Origin: Jeotgalicoccus aerolatus
GTDB taxonomy: Bacteria > Bacillota > Bacilli > Staphylococcales > Salinicoccaceae
NCBI RefSeq assembly: GCF_014635205.1
Contig: NZ_BMCN01000002.1
Location: 248,001 to 312,000, forward strand
Reading direction: 5' to 3'
DNA: 64,000 nt
The translations under genes were made by a program, and so were the position numbers. Of this stretch, positions 17,287 to 26,697 are shown one piece after another. Under the pieces are notes generated by a model, which ran no database searches, was not told where the DNA came from, and worked only from the letters and a program-made list of their open reading frames with translations. The stretch's first letter is position 1, and every line of letters begins with the position of its first letter.

Positions 17287-17320
17287 AAAAGCCGAAGTTC
17301 ATTTTATGAACCCGGCTTTT
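17287..17320 (+). terminator. Terminator after the HMA gene
   Basis: AAAAGCCG...CGGCTTTT with an inner GTTCAT/ATGAAC stem, followed by an AT-rich stretch. Confidence 0.8.
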
Positions 17321-17375
17321 ATTTATGAGAAATTATGGTATCTTAAGTAACAATACAGTGATATGGAGGATTACA

Positions 17376-17726
17376 ATGACAGCATCATTACCAAATTGTC
17401 CGAGCTGCAATTCAGAATATACATATGAAGATGGATCTCTGTTAGTCTGTCCGATGTGCGCACATGAGTGGACACGTGAGTCTGCAGAAGCAGAGGCACT
17501 GGCAGCACTTGTAAAAGATTCTAACGGAAATGTTCTAAATGACGGCGATAATGTAACAGTGATTAAAGATTTAAAAATTAAAGGTTCTTCCAACGTTATT
17601 AAGCAGGGAACAAAAGTGAAAGGTATTAGACTAGTTGATCCTGAAGATGGCCATGATATCGACTGCAAAATACCGGGAATTGGTCAGATGAGTTTGAAGT
17701 CGGAATTTGTGAAAAAGATAGATTAA
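17376..17726 (+). CDS. PhnA/YjdM-family zinc ribbon protein
   Basis: 116 residues from the ATG at 17376, which follows ATGGAGG; an earlier in-frame start at 17325 lies upstream of that site. The N-terminal zinc ribbon has CPSC and CPMC pairs ([26 protein letters not shown]). The C-terminal beta domain ([21 protein letters not shown], then [12 protein letters not shown]) is the PhnA domain. Despite the old alkylphosphonate label, its biochemical role is not known. Monocistronic between two terminators. Confidence 0.88.
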   Translation: MTASLPNCPSCNSEYTYEDGSLLVCPMCAHEWTRESAEAEALAALVKDSNGNVLNDGDNVTVIKDLKIKGSSNVIKQGTKVKGIRLVDPEDGHDIDCKIPGIGQMSLKSEFVKKID

Positions 17727-17730
17727 CGGA

Positions 17731-17773
17731 AAATGCGTTCAGATATTCATTGATATCTGAACGCATTTTTTTT
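17731..17773. terminator. Bidirectional terminator
   Basis: AAATGCGTTCAGATAT / ATATCTGAACGCATTT with a TCATTG loop and a nine-base T run on plus; it also ends the convergent siderophore-binding gene. Confidence 0.9.
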
Positions 17774-18677
17774 ATTTTGATAAACCTTCGCTGTATATTT
17801 CCAGCAGGTATTCAAGTGTCGTTGGATCACTGTAGCTCGTTGCAGCAGTATCAATTTCAATGACATTGCCGTTTTGAACAGCAGGAATTGATTGCCATAC
17901 ATCACTTTCTGTAAATGACATATCTGTGTCTTCACCGCGGCTTAAAATAATATAATCACCGGCGTACTCTGCTAATACTTCTTGTGATAACTCATAATAG
18001 CCATCTTCTGAAACTGCTTCTTCAACTTTTTTTGGCATTTTTAAATCCATCGCCTGATACAAAATCTCAGTGCCTCGGCCCCAGGCATCTCCGAATACAT
18101 AAAATCCCTTACCGTCTGTTTCAATTACAGAAACGGTCGTATCATCACCGTGCTGTTTTTTAATATTACTGCCGATATCCGCTGCTCTTGTTTCGAAGTC
18201 ATCTGCCCATTCGCGCGCTTCTTCTTCCTGACCGACAAGTTTCCCAATTTCAATCTGCTGTTCTAAATAGTTTAGTTTCCCCCATGTAAAGGTCACTGTT
18301 GGTGCTATTTTTTTAAGTTCGTCCAGATTTTCCATATTAGCTCCGGCGATTATTAAATCAGGATTCTCAGCTAAAATACTTTCAGGTTCAGCTTCTGTGA
18401 TTTGAGGAGTATCTGATAAATCTTCTTCAAACAGCGGGTTATTTTTAGACCACTGATCCACACCTGCCATGTCCACACCCAATGAGTGCAAATTAGGACC
18501 ATAGGTTAATGCTGCAATACGCTGTGGATTTTCAGGGATTTCTACATCTCCAAATTCTGATTCGTATGTAACAGTGTCGCCGGATTCTGAGTTGTTTTTC
18601 TGTGTCTCGTCAAAACCGCATGCCCCAAGTGCTGCTGTGATTAGTAGTAAAAGTGTAATACTGAACAATCTTTTCAT
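17772..18677 (-). CDS. Siderophore/iron ABC transporter substrate-binding lipoprotein (FecB/FhuD class)
   Basis: 301 residues from the ATG at 18677, which has GGGAGAG upstream; a longer frame start at 18716 would lie over the Fur box. The lipobox is LGAC. The mature domain is a periplasmic-binding type III fold: ENPQRIAALTYGPNLHSLG, ENPDLIIAGANMENLDELKKIAPTVTF and GDYIILSRG. The ligand class, probably ferric siderophore or citrate, is inferred from the adjacent permease pair. It has its own Fur box, separate from the upstream permease operon. Confidence 0.88.
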   Translation of the reverse strand: MKRLFSITLLLLITAALGACGFDETQKNNSESGDTVTYESEFGDVEIPENPQRIAALTYGPNLHSLGVDMAGVDQWSKNNPLFEEDLSDTPQITEAEPESILAENPDLIIAGANMENLDELKKIAPTVTFTWGKLNYLEQQIEIGKLVGQEEEAREWADDFETRAADIGSNIKKQHGDDTTVSVIETDGKGFYVFGDAWGRGTEILYQAMDLKMPKKVEEAVSEDGYYELSQEVLAEYAGDYIILSRGEDTDMSFTESDVWQSIPAVQNGNVIEIDTAATSYSDPTTLEYLLEIYSEGLSK

Positions 18678-18700
18678 AATTCTTTCTCTCCCTTTATAAT

Positions 18701-18715
18701 TGATAACCATTCTCA
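18701..18715 (-). promoter_or_regulatory. Fur box of the siderophore-binding gene
   Basis: On minus TGAGAATGGTTATCA matches 13 of 15 positions of the 7-1-7 Fur motif TGATAATNATTATCA, 24 bases before the start codon. Confidence 0.75.
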
Positions 18716-18772
18716 ATGAGTATTTATAATGTAATCCGGCTGACTGAACGGCCGGATTAGAATTACTGAAAG

Positions 18773-19804
18773 CTAATCATTTAATTTTGCTAGCAGGTAT
18801 AAGAAGTACGGTGCACCAATGACTGCAACAATGATGCCGGTTGGAATTTCCGCCGGCTGCAGAATGACACGGGCCAATGTATCTGCAGTGAGTACCAGGA
18901 CAGCGCCTACAAGCGCACATATAGGAATAACGTATTTATGTTTGCTGCCGACGAGCTGTCTCGTCATATGAGGAGCGATTAAGCCGACAAATCCGATGCC
19001 GCCGCTGACTGAAACACTTGCAGCGGCGAGACCGACGGCGGCGGCAAGCAGTATACGCCGTTCTTTCTCAAGATTCATGCCGAGACTGACCGCGGTATGG
19101 TCGCCGAGATTTAAAACATCCAGGACTCTCGATTTCATATAGACAAATGGAATCAATACGACCAGCCAAGGTAATAAAGCCAATACGAAATTCCAGTTTG
19201 AGCCCCAGATACTGCCGGCAAGCCAAGTAGCAACAAAGTCGTACACTTTTGGATCCAGTTTTAATGTCAATACGATCATTAAAGCGCTGATTCCGGCAGC
19301 GACAGCGACCCCGACAAGTATTAAGCGAATCGGAGAGACGCCTTCATCTTTTTTGTATGAAAAGATGTAAATAATAGCTGCTGTTATACCTGCACCAGCA
19401 AATGCCAGAAGCGGCATTAGGAAAACAGAGTTGCCGAGTTCAGTAGAAAAATACGTCACGAACAGCATAACAGCTAGTCCTGCGCCTGCATTGATCCCGA
19501 TAATTCCTGGATCTGCCAGAGGGTTTTTAACAATACCCTGCAGCACAGCACCAGACACAGCGAGGCCCATACCAATTAAGACGGCGATAGTGATTCTCGG
19601 CAGTCTGAATTCGAACAAGAGCAACTCATCGCGGGGATCACCGCCGCCGAAAATTGTCTTAACAACTGTAACCGGGTCAATTCGTATCAGTCCTGTGTTT
19701 AAACTGATCATTAACATAACAAGCAAAAGGACAATAAGGATAATGGCGATTGCAACAGCACGACGCTGTTTTTTTAAGACGCCTTCAGGTTTAAACTGAT
19801 TCAT
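18773..19804 (-). CDS. FecCD-family iron ABC transporter permease (second)
   Basis: 343 residues with about nine to ten membrane segments. LRLPRITIAVLIGMGLAVSGAVLQGI-type start (FRLPRI, GAVLQG, NPLADPGIIG) and GFVGLIAPHMTRQLVG, the ATPase-contact EAA-like loop, define the FecCD/BtuC family. It forms the membrane channel together with the preceding permease. Its ATG overlaps the upstream stop by four bases, so expression is coupled. Confidence 0.92.
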   Translation of the reverse strand: MNQFKPEGVLKKQRRAVAIAIILIVLLLVMLMISLNTGLIRIDPVTVVKTIFGGGDPRDELLLFEFRLPRITIAVLIGMGLAVSGAVLQGIVKNPLADPGIIGINAGAGLAVMLFVTYFSTELGNSVFLMPLLAFAGAGITAAIIYIFSYKKDEGVSPIRLILVGVAVAAGISALMIVLTLKLDPKVYDFVATWLAGSIWGSNWNFVLALLPWLVVLIPFVYMKSRVLDVLNLGDHTAVSLGMNLEKERRILLAAAVGLAAASVSVSGGIGFVGLIAPHMTRQLVGSKHKYVIPICALVGAVLVLTADTLARVILQPAEIPTGIIVAVIGAPYFLYLLAKLND

Positions 19805-20856
19805 ATCTCCTTACCTCCTTTACGTGCCAGGTATAAAAAGAAAGGAACGCCGATTAATGAGATCAGTGCACCAATCGGTATTTCAAATGGTGCGTTTAAA
19901 GTGCGGGCGGCTAAATCTGCGGCAACGACCAGAATAGCTCCGACGACAGCACTGACTGGTATAATCCATCGGTAATCGTAACCGACAAGCCGTCTGGTTA
20001 AGTGGGGCACAATCAGTCCAATAAAACTGACAGCACCGACAACGGATACTGCAAGGCCAGCCAGTACGACAATCACCCCGGCACTAATCAGTTTTGTTCT
20101 TACAGTGCGTTCACCGAGGCTGACGGCGACTTCTTCACCCAGGCTTAGGATGGTAATGGATTTAGATATTCGTATGGCTATAAATAACATCACAATAACG
20201 ATAGGCGTTATGACTGCGAGATGGCTCCAGCGCGTGCCGGAAACCCCGCCTGCATACCAGAACGCCATATCTTGACCCACATTAAAATAAAGTGCGATAC
20301 CTTCAGCAAGCGCTGTTAATAACGCCGTTACAGCAGCACCGGCCAGCACCAGACGTATAGGTGTTAAGCCATTTCTGCTCATCGAGCCGATACCGTAGAC
20401 AATACCTGCACCCAATGCTGCACCGAAAAATGACAGCAGGACAACATAGACATAAGGCAGGCCGGGAAAGAAACTGAAACTGATAGCGAGCATCATTACA
20501 GCCCCTGCATTTAAACCGAGTAAGCCGGAATCGGCCAGGGGATTTCTAGTCATCCCCTGCATCAATGCCCCGGCTACACTGAAAGCAGCACCGACTATGG
20601 CAGCGCCGATAATTCTTGGAAATCTTAACTCCCATATTATCTGGTGCTGGGTAAGTGATTCGTTAAAATTAAACAAGGCATTCCATATCGTCGATAAATT
20701 TATATCTGCAGCACCGAGAGAAATAGAAGCGGCGAATGCAAATAAAAGAAATATCAGCCCGCCTGTAATAATAAGAGTTCCGCGGACTGGTTTTGCAGTA
20801 TTTTTCACTGCTTTAACTTGTTCTTTTTCAGATAGTGATGAATTAAATTTACTCAT
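19801..20856 (-). CDS. FecCD-family iron ABC transporter permease (first)
   Basis: 351 residues. LRFPRIIGAAIVGAAF, GALMQGMTRNPLADSGLLG and SFIGLIVPHLTRRLVGYDYR are the family signatures. It pairs with the second permease as a heterodimer, as is usual for two-permease Fec/Fhu systems. Its start overlaps the ATPase gene end by eight bases, and its end overlaps the second permease by four, so the order ATPase-permease-permease forms one tight operon under the Fur box at 21682. Confidence 0.92.
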   Translation of the reverse strand: MSKFNSSLSEKEQVKAVKNTAKPVRGTLIITGGLIFLLFAFAASISLGAADINLSTIWNALFNFNESLTQHQIIWELRFPRIIGAAIVGAAFSVAGALMQGMTRNPLADSGLLGLNAGAVMMLAISFSFFPGLPYVYVVLLSFFGAALGAGIVYGIGSMSRNGLTPIRLVLAGAAVTALLTALAEGIALYFNVGQDMAFWYAGGVSGTRWSHLAVITPIVIVMLFIAIRISKSITILSLGEEVAVSLGERTVRTKLISAGVIVVLAGLAVSVVGAVSFIGLIVPHLTRRLVGYDYRWIIPVSAVVGAILVVAADLAARTLNAPFEIPIGALISLIGVPFFLYLARKGGKEI

Positions 20857-21655
20857 GATTATTATCCCTGCTGCTTAAATGATAAGAAGTGAAAATCGGA
20901 TGTCCGCTGTAAGGACATTTCTGAATATCAGCTTCGATATTAAACAGGGTTCTTAAGTTGTCATGAGTCATTACATCATCAGGTGATCCCTCAGTAATCA
21001 GATTGCCGTCTTTCATCGCTATCATATAGTCAGAAAAGCGGGAAGCATGATTTAAATCGTGCAGCACCATAATAATGGTGCGATGTTCTTCAATATTCAG
21101 TTTTTGAAGAAGGAGCAATATATCGAGCTGATGTGCGAGATCGAGATAAGTCGTCGGTTCATCCAGTACAAGAGTCTCTGTACCTTGTGCGAGAGACATA
21201 GCAATCCATACGCGCTGGCGCTGGCCGCCTGACATGTCACTAATTTGACGGTCTGCAAATTCTTCCAGGCCAGTTACTTCAATTGCCCAGTTAATATACT
21301 GATAGTCTTCTTTGCTGAGAGAGCCTAAGGCTTTTCTATATGGGAATCGTCCGTAGGATACTAATTCAAATACAGACAGTCCGCCCGGGGATTCTGCTGT
21401 TTGGGGCAGTATCGCCATCTGTTTGGCAATTTCTCTCGTATCAATTGTATTTATGGCTTTGCCGTCAAGAAGTATGGTGCCTGACTCAGCTTTTAAAATA
21501 CGGGAAACTGTCTTTATCAAAGTCGATTTACCGCAGCCGTTCGGGCCAATAATAGTAGTAATCTTATTTTTCGGTATCGATACGCTCAAGTCATTGATAA
21601 CTGAACGGTTCTGATAACCGGCTGCGACATTATTTATTTCAAGTGCGTTCAACAC
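20849..21655 (-). CDS. Iron/siderophore ABC transporter ATPase (FecE/FhuC class)
   Basis: About 268 residues. Walker A GPNGCGKST, signature MSGGQRQR, Walker B LVLDEPTTYLDLAHQ and switch His in MVLHDLNHA are all present; the LDLAHQ string is typical of the siderophore importers. Start choice is ambiguous: no ATG is in frame, but GTG at 21661, GTG at 21655 and TTG at 21652 follow GAGAGG. 21655 or 21652 give the best spacing. First gene of the Fur-controlled operon. Confidence 0.9.
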   Translation of the reverse strand: MLNALEINNVAAGYQNRSVINDLSVSIPKNKITTIIGPNGCGKSTLIKTVSRILKAESGTILLDGKAINTIDTREIAKQMAILPQTAESPGGLSVFELVSYGRFPYRKALGSLSKEDYQYINWAIEVTGLEEFADRQISDMSGGQRQRVWIAMSLAQGTETLVLDEPTTYLDLAHQLDILLLLQKLNIEEHRTIIMVLHDLNHASRFSDYMIAMKDGNLITEGSPDDVMTHDNLRTLFNIEADIQKCPYSGHPIFTSYHLSSRDNNHE

Positions 21656-21681
21656 TGTCACCTCTCATCTATGATTCTTAA

Positions 21682-21701
21682 GATAATTGAGAATCATTAT
21701 C
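21682..21701 (-). promoter_or_regulatory. Fur box of the siderophore ABC operon
   Basis: On minus GATAATGATTCTCAATTATC closely matches the classic Fur consensus GATAATGATTATCATTATC. It lies about 20-40 bases ahead of the ATPase start, so the operon should be induced by iron limitation. Confidence 0.85.
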
Positions 21702-21773
21702 ACTCTAAAAAGTTTATGCCAATAAGGTATCAATGTCAATTAAATTTATAGGCAATAGATAGATTTGCAGATT

Positions 21774-22256
21774 TTACTGTGTGTCGGCATGTTTATTTAC
21801 TTTGGGATGGATAAACTGATAATCATTAATATTTTTGGAATCAATAACCCGCTCTGTTACCTCATATGGTTCTGTCAAATTCATCTCTGTAATATTAAAT
21901 GAACCATCATCATTTACAGACTCTATATAAGCAACATGGCCAATTTCACCGCGGTCAGTTTGCATCAAAGCACCGTCTTCAGGACTATTATTTACAGTGT
22001 AGCCATCCCTTTTTGCACGATCTGCCCAAAATTCTGCGTCGCCCCATGAACGTTCAATCATCATGCCGTCTGCTTTGACTTTATCGAATACATAAAATGT
22101 ACATTCCCCGTCATCGTAAGTATTGTTTTCCATTGGATCAGGTGTCAGGAGAATTGTCAGTTCTTCTATAATGCCATTATCAGTTTTGCTGTCTGCGTAA
22201 ATTAAACCGAATAAAGCAGCGGCAGCGATGACAATGATTATTAAAATACGTTTCAT
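21774..22256 (-). CDS. Membrane-anchored CHAP-domain peptidoglycan hydrolase
   Basis: 160 residues from the ATG at 22256, preceded by AAGGAAGG; an in-frame start further upstream (22418) overlaps the divergent gene and is rejected. Residues 1-20 are a signal or anchor helix. The CHAP domain has catalytic Cys52 (DDGECTFYVFDKV) and His107 (GEIGHVAYIE), with SWGDAEFWADRA and SEMN-like NITEMN as in staphylococcal amidases and endopeptidases. With no cell-wall-targeting repeat it probably acts close to the membrane. Monocistronic. Confidence 0.85.
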   Translation of the reverse strand: MKRILIIIVIAAAALFGLIYADSKTDNGIIEELTILLTPDPMENNTYDDGECTFYVFDKVKADGMMIERSWGDAEFWADRAKRDGYTVNNSPEDGALMQTDRGEIGHVAYIESVNDDGSFNITEMNLTEPYEVTERVIDSKNINDYQFIHPKVNKHADTQ

Positions 22257-22416
22257 ATGTATTCCTTCCTTAAATATAACGCCTGGCGTTATAAAATAAC
22301 GATATAAGATATAGCAGTGGATGTCAGATGCTGCAATGGGTTTACTGAACTTGTGTTTCACATTTATTTTAAAGGAAATAGAGAGAAGTATAAAGTTTAA
22401 GGAAGGAGAATAATCC

Positions 22417-23274
22417 ATGAACGAAAAATGGTCAGCTCAATTGCCTCTCGAATATATTAAGAATATAACGCCTGTCAGCGGCGGCGATGTCAATGAGGCC
22501 TATCGTATTGAAACGGAAAATGGTATATATTTTCTCCTAGTGCAGCCGAATAGAGAAGCGGATTTCTATGCTGCAGAAATTTCAGGACTGAAAGATTTTG
22601 AACTGGCGGGGATTACCGCACCGCGAGTGATAGATTATGGTCAAATTTCAGGCGATGCTTATCTGCTGCTTGATTTTCTTGAAGAAGGGCGAGGCAGTCA
22701 GAAGGACCTTGGTGTAATGGTGGCACAACTTCACATGACATATCAGAAAGATGGCAAGTACGGTTATCATTTAGCATATGAAGGCAGTGATATTACATTC
22801 AGCAACGGCTGGATGGATACCTGGAGCGAAGTATTTATAGATCAGCGTTTGACTCATCTTTATAAAGAGATTAATAAACAAAGTCTATGGAGTAATAAGG
22901 ATGACGAGAGATTTTTAGAAGTACTCGAAATAATTAAAGAAGAACTGAAAACTCATCAGAGTAAACCGTCGCTTTTGCATGGTGACCTGTGGGCTGGGAA
23001 TTACATGTTTCTTAATGACGGCAGTCCTGCATTGTTCGATCCATCACCTTTGTATGGAGACAGAGAGTTTGATCTCGGTGCAACACAAGTATTCGGCGGC
23101 TTCGGTACTGATTTTTACGAGGCCTACGATGCAGCATACCCGCTAGAGGAAGGTGCAGCTTTCCGAATAGAATTTTATAAACTGTATTTACTGCTTGTAC
23201 ATCTTGTTAAGTTTGGAAAGATGTATCTTGGCAGCGTAAATAGTACAATGGAGAAAATTATAAATAAGAAATAG
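22417..23274 (+). CDS. Fructosamine kinase-family protein
   Basis: 285 residues with an aminoglycoside-phosphotransferase-like kinase fold. TPVSGGDVNEAYRIETENG is the nucleotide loop, LLHGDLWAGNYMF holds the catalytic Asp, and LFDPSPLYGDREFDLG the metal-binding Asp. These motifs are those of fructosamine-3-kinase relatives, which phosphorylate ketoamines on proteins or sugars to trigger deglycation. AAGGAAGGAG precedes the ATG. A methyltransferase gene follows after nine bases. Confidence 0.88.
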   Translation: MNEKWSAQLPLEYIKNITPVSGGDVNEAYRIETENGIYFLLVQPNREADFYAAEISGLKDFELAGITAPRVIDYGQISGDAYLLLDFLEEGRGSQKDLGVMVAQLHMTYQKDGKYGYHLAYEGSDITFSNGWMDTWSEVFIDQRLTHLYKEINKQSLWSNKDDERFLEVLEIIKEELKTHQSKPSLLHGDLWAGNYMFLNDGSPALFDPSPLYGDREFDLGATQVFGGFGTDFYEAYDAAYPLEEGAAFRIEFYKLYLLLVHLVKFGKMYLGSVNSTMEKIINKK

Positions 23275-23283
23275 GAGAGTTTT

Positions 23284-23871
23284 ATGGCAGAGAATGTATT
23301 CAACAAAATGGCACAGCGATACGATAACGAAGAGAGAGTGGAGCTGGCAAATACAATTGCACGCGGCATAGGGCAGTATTTACCTCAGTCTGCTGAAAAA
23401 ACACTGCTGGATTATGGTGCAGGCACAGGACTGGTTGGATTACAGTTTAAAGATAATTTTAAGCATTTAATATTCAGTGATTTGTCTGAAAATATGATGG
23501 AAGTCGTAGATGAGAAAATTCAGGCAGGTGATATCAAACATGCTGAAACGCGGAGTATTGAAAATCTGAAAGAAAATGAAGCAGATGTCATCATCGTTTC
23601 GCTCGTTATGATTCATGTTCCTGAATACAAAGCGCTGATAAAAGAATTGTACAGTTTATTGAGCCCGTCGGGTCAGCTGATTATAGCCGATTTTGATAAA
23701 AATGATGCAGTCTATCATGAGAAAGTGCACAACGGCTTTACGCATGAAGAGATGAATACGGCAATAATCGAGGCCGGTTTTAAAAGTGCAGAAATTAAAA
23801 CATTTTATGACGGGAAAAATATATTTATGAACAAAGATGCTTCAATGTTCATCGCCTCAGCTTTAAAATAA
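23284..23871 (+). CDS. Class I SAM-dependent methyltransferase
   Basis: 195 residues. Motif I is LLDYGAGTGLVGL, followed by LIFSDLSENMMEVVDEKI (acidic loop), ADVIIVSLVMIHV (motif IV) and SPSGQLIIADFDKND. The domain is a bare Rossmann methyltransferase with a short N-terminal helix, so a small-molecule substrate is likely but unknown. AGGAG upstream; it is translated from the same unit as the fructosamine kinase gene. Confidence 0.88.
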   Translation: MAENVFNKMAQRYDNEERVELANTIARGIGQYLPQSAEKTLLDYGAGTGLVGLQFKDNFKHLIFSDLSENMMEVVDEKIQAGDIKHAETRSIENLKENEADVIIVSLVMIHVPEYKALIKELYSLLSPSGQLIIADFDKNDAVYHEKVHNGFTHEEMNTAIIEAGFKSAEIKTFYDGKNIFMNKDASMFIASALK

Positions 23872-23892
23872 CTTAAAAGGAAAAAGATATAT

Positions 23893-24711
23893 ATGGAATT
23901 TATTCTGCTCGCAGTTATCGGTTTGATTGCAGCAATTGTCGGGTCGCTGATTGGACTCGGAGGCGGTATTGTCATCGTCCCGGTACTTATCTTTTTAGGG
24001 ACGGAACTTGGCTTGCTGGATGGAATTACGCCTCAAATTGCTGTTGGCACGTCCAGCCTGGTACTGGTGTTTATCGGATTATCATCTGTGATTTCATACA
24101 ACAAAAATAAACAGGTCGATTGGAAGAACGGTAAATACTTACTGCTGGGTATTATTCCGGGTGCTATGCTCGGATCCTATACAAGCAGTCTGTTTACAGT
24201 CGACAGTTTAAAATTGTATTTCGGGCTCTTTATTATATTGGTCAGTTTTATATTGCTTGTACGAGATAAAATCAAGCCGCTTAAAATATTTCAAAATGAT
24301 AAATATATGAGACCGCACACTGACGCAGCAGGGCAGGAACATTATTACGGTTTCCCGCCATACATAGGCGTTATTGGGAGTCTGCTGGCAGGCTTTTTAG
24401 CAGGTCTCTTTGGAGTAGGCGGCGGTGCACTGATGACACCAATGATGATTATTTTATTCTTAATGCCGCCATCTATTGCAGTTGGCACCAGTATGTTTTT
24501 AGTGCTCTTTGGCAGCATTTCGTCAGCAGCCGGCCACCTTTTTCAAGGGAATATTCACTTCCTGTACGCACTCGTTCTGATACCGGCAGCTTATATCGGC
24601 GCCAAGCTCGGAGTCAGGCTGAACAGAAAACTAGAATCAGATACTGTTATTTTTATTTTAAGGATGGTTTTACTCCTTCTCGGCGTATATATGATTATTG
24701 ACAGCCTGTAA
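23893..24711 (+). CDS. TauE/SafE (TSUP)-family membrane exporter
   Basis: 272 residues and about eight membrane segments in two repeats, each with a Gly-rich motif: GSLIGLGGGIVIVPVLIFLG and GFLAGLFGVGGGALMTPMMI. These are the TSUP signature. The family moves sulfite, sulfoacetate or other organosulfur anions. It follows the methyltransferase gene by 21 bases behind AAAGGA. No sulfur-pathway gene is adjacent, so the substrate is open. Confidence 0.9.
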   Translation: MEFILLAVIGLIAAIVGSLIGLGGGIVIVPVLIFLGTELGLLDGITPQIAVGTSSLVLVFIGLSSVISYNKNKQVDWKNGKYLLLGIIPGAMLGSYTSSLFTVDSLKLYFGLFIILVSFILLVRDKIKPLKIFQNDKYMRPHTDAAGQEHYYGFPPYIGVIGSLLAGFLAGLFGVGGGALMTPMMIILFLMPPSIAVGTSMFLVLFGSISSAAGHLFQGNIHFLYALVLIPAAYIGAKLGVRLNRKLESDTVIFILRMVLLLLGVYMIIDSL

Positions 24712-24753
24712 ATTATGATAAAATAAAAGAAAAAATGAAATGGAATTGAATAT

Positions 24754-25602
24754 ATGTTTAATTGGAAAAATGTGCCCAAAGGCTTTCTAATGGGAATCGT
24801 TGAATTAGTACCGGGAGTCAGCAGCGGTACGATGGCGTTACTCTTAGGAATATACGATCAGTTTCTCGGTGCAATCAGCCGGATAGTATCTAAGTACTAC
24901 AAACAGGCGATTGCCTTTTTACTGCCGCTGGTTATCGGTATGGCCATCGCTATTTTAACGATGTCTTCAGTACTCGATTACTTTTTACAAAATCACACTG
25001 TGCCGACGCATTGGTTTTTCATGGGGATGGTTCTCGGTGTGATACCAATGATGTTTAGAATTTCAAATGTAAAAGTGGAATTTAGTGCAGCGCACTATAT
25101 TTTAATTATTTTAGGTATCGTTTTATTATTTGTGATGTCTCTGTTTAATGGCGAGGCGCCGCCGGCAGAAAGTGCAGGCATGGCGGTTGGGGATTTATTT
25201 AAATACTTCCTTACCGGCATACTCGCTGCATCAATGATGCTGCTGCCCGGAATATCCGGCTCGCTGGTTATGCTAATACTCGGTGTTTATCCGATCGTCA
25301 TCTACGCGATAAACGAATTTACTTCATTAAATTTCGAAGTATTGCCGATTTTGATTTCTGTAGGTTTAGGTATTGTGATCGGAGTGCTGGGAGCCAGCAG
25401 GATCATTTCATATCTTCTTAAAAACTATACTTATCTCACATATGCAGGCATCATTGGCCTGTTGTTCGGATCGATGTTTGCAATTTATCCCGGTCTCCCT
25501 GAAGGTGTGACGGGCTGGCTGATTTCAATCGTCATTTTCGTCATTGGTTTTAGTATTAGTTATCTTTTCGGCAAAGAACAAAATAAGAGCGGCACTCCAT
25601 AA
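24754..25602 (+). CDS. DUF368 membrane protein, PopT-like undecaprenyl phosphate translocase
   Basis: 282 residues, about eight membrane segments. The two inverted halves carry the DUF368 signatures VELVPGVSSGTMALLLGIYD and LPGISGSLVMLILGVYP. Recent work on DUF368 proteins (PopT) in Vibrio and Staphylococcus assigns them to recycling undecaprenyl phosphate across the membrane, together with DedA-family UptA. Applying that role here is inference from family membership. A weak ribosome site precedes the ATG, and a terminator overlaps the stop codon. Confidence 0.88.
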   Translation: MFNWKNVPKGFLMGIVELVPGVSSGTMALLLGIYDQFLGAISRIVSKYYKQAIAFLLPLVIGMAIAILTMSSVLDYFLQNHTVPTHWFFMGMVLGVIPMMFRISNVKVEFSAAHYILIILGIVLLFVMSLFNGEAPPAESAGMAVGDLFKYFLTGILAASMMLLPGISGSLVMLILGVYPIVIYAINEFTSLNFEVLPILISVGLGIVIGVLGASRIISYLLKNYTYLTYAGIIGLLFGSMFAIYPGLPEGVTGWLISIVIFVIGFSISYLFGKEQNKSGTP

Positions 25603-25621
25603 TAATGGAGTGTCTTTTTTT
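25592..25621 (+). terminator. Terminator overlapping the DUF368 stop codon
   Basis: CACTCCAT / ATGGAGTG with an AATA loop, then a T run at 25615-25621. Confidence 0.85.
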
Positions 25622-25714
25622 AAAAGAATAATTTAGGAAGAGTTAATTTATTATTTAGGATAATCTAAAAAAATATTTCATCCAATATAAAGTTTTATAA
25701 ATAGGCAAAAGCAG

Positions 25715-25743
25715 TTGATAATTTGACGAAAGCAGTGCATAAT
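25715..25743 (+). promoter_or_regulatory. Promoter of the CDF transporter gene
   Basis: TTGATA (25715-25720), 17-base spacer, CATAAT (25738-25743). AAAGCAGT occurs twice, at 25708-25715 and 25729-25736, 21 bases apart on the same helix face, and may be a direct-repeat operator. The rest of the 168-base intergenic stretch shows only AT-rich DNA. Confidence 0.6.
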
Positions 25744-25771
25744 TAATCTCCATTAATTTTTAGGAGCTGTC

Positions 25772-26644
25772 ATGATGGGTAATATAAATAATTTGAAACT
25801 TGCCCAAAGAGGCGCATATTTAAGTATCTTCACCTATATTATTCTAGCTGTACTGAAATATTATTTCGGTGTAGAGTATGATTCTGCGGCAGTTCGTGCC
25901 GATGCATTGAATAATATGACCGATATTTTTGCATCTCTGGCAGTTCTGATCGGTTTAAAAATATCGATACGGCCGCCGGATGACAACCATCCGTACGGGC
26001 ATTTGAAATCTGAAAATATTGCATCTCTGGTCGTTTCATTTATTATTATTTTTGTCGGACTTCAAGTTTTAATGGAAAACGTCCCGGCCGTTTTCTCTCC
26101 AGCAGAACAAGCACCAAACCCTGTCGTTATATATGTAAGTATTTTTAGCGGTCTCGTGATGCTTGCAGTCTTTTTTATTAATAGAAAGCTTGCTGAAAAA
26201 ACAAAGAGCACATCTTTAAAGTCGGCATCGATGGATAATTTTTCAGACAGTATGATTAGCCTTGGAACAGCAGCCGGTTTAATTTTAACCCAGCTGGGAT
26301 TGCCGATTGCCGATGTTATCATTGCTTCGATACTTGGACTCTTGATTATGTATACCGGTTTAAAAATATTGAAAGACGCAGTATTTGCCTTGAGTGACGG
26401 CTATAACGATGCTGATTTAATTGAACATAAGGAAGATGTCTTGGAAGTGAACGGGGTCCTCGATGTTAAATCGATTAAGGGCCGCTATCACGGCAGCAGT
26501 ATATTTTTAGATGTGACAATTATTGTTGATCCTGATATTTCAATCACTGATGCACATATGATCTGTGACCGTGTGGAAGAACATATGCATGATAAAGGAA
26601 TTATGTCGCTCTATGTACATCCTGAACCAAAATTACATGAGTAA
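25772..26644 (+). CDS. Cation diffusion facilitator (CDF) family transporter
   Basis: 290 residues with six membrane segments. RADALNNMTDIFASLAVLIG holds the first metal-site Asp pair in TM2, and SMDNFSDSMISLGTAAGL the TM5 pair. GYNDADLIEH and a C-terminal cytosolic domain with VKSIKGRYHGSSIFLDV and HMICDRVEEHM follow. The TM5 DxxxD site supports efflux of Zn, Mn, Fe or Co in exchange for protons; the metal is not assignable from motifs alone. Starts at 25772 or 25775. Confidence 0.9.
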   Translation: MMGNINNLKLAQRGAYLSIFTYIILAVLKYYFGVEYDSAAVRADALNNMTDIFASLAVLIGLKISIRPPDDNHPYGHLKSENIASLVVSFIIIFVGLQVLMENVPAVFSPAEQAPNPVVIYVSIFSGLVMLAVFFINRKLAEKTKSTSLKSASMDNFSDSMISLGTAAGLILTQLGLPIADVIIASILGLLIMYTGLKILKDAVFALSDGYNDADLIEHKEDVLEVNGVLDVKSIKGRYHGSSIFLDVTIIVDPDISITDAHMICDRVEEHMHDKGIMSLYVHPEPKLHE

Positions 26645-26650
26645 AATATA

Positions 26651-26697
26651 AAAATCCCTGTGTTTGTCCTTAAGGATAAACACAGGGATTTATTTTT
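26651..26697. terminator. Bidirectional terminator
   Basis: AAATCCCTGTGTTT-TCC / GGA-AAACACAGGGATTT with a TTAA loop, between the CDF gene and the convergent GNAT gene. Confidence 0.9.
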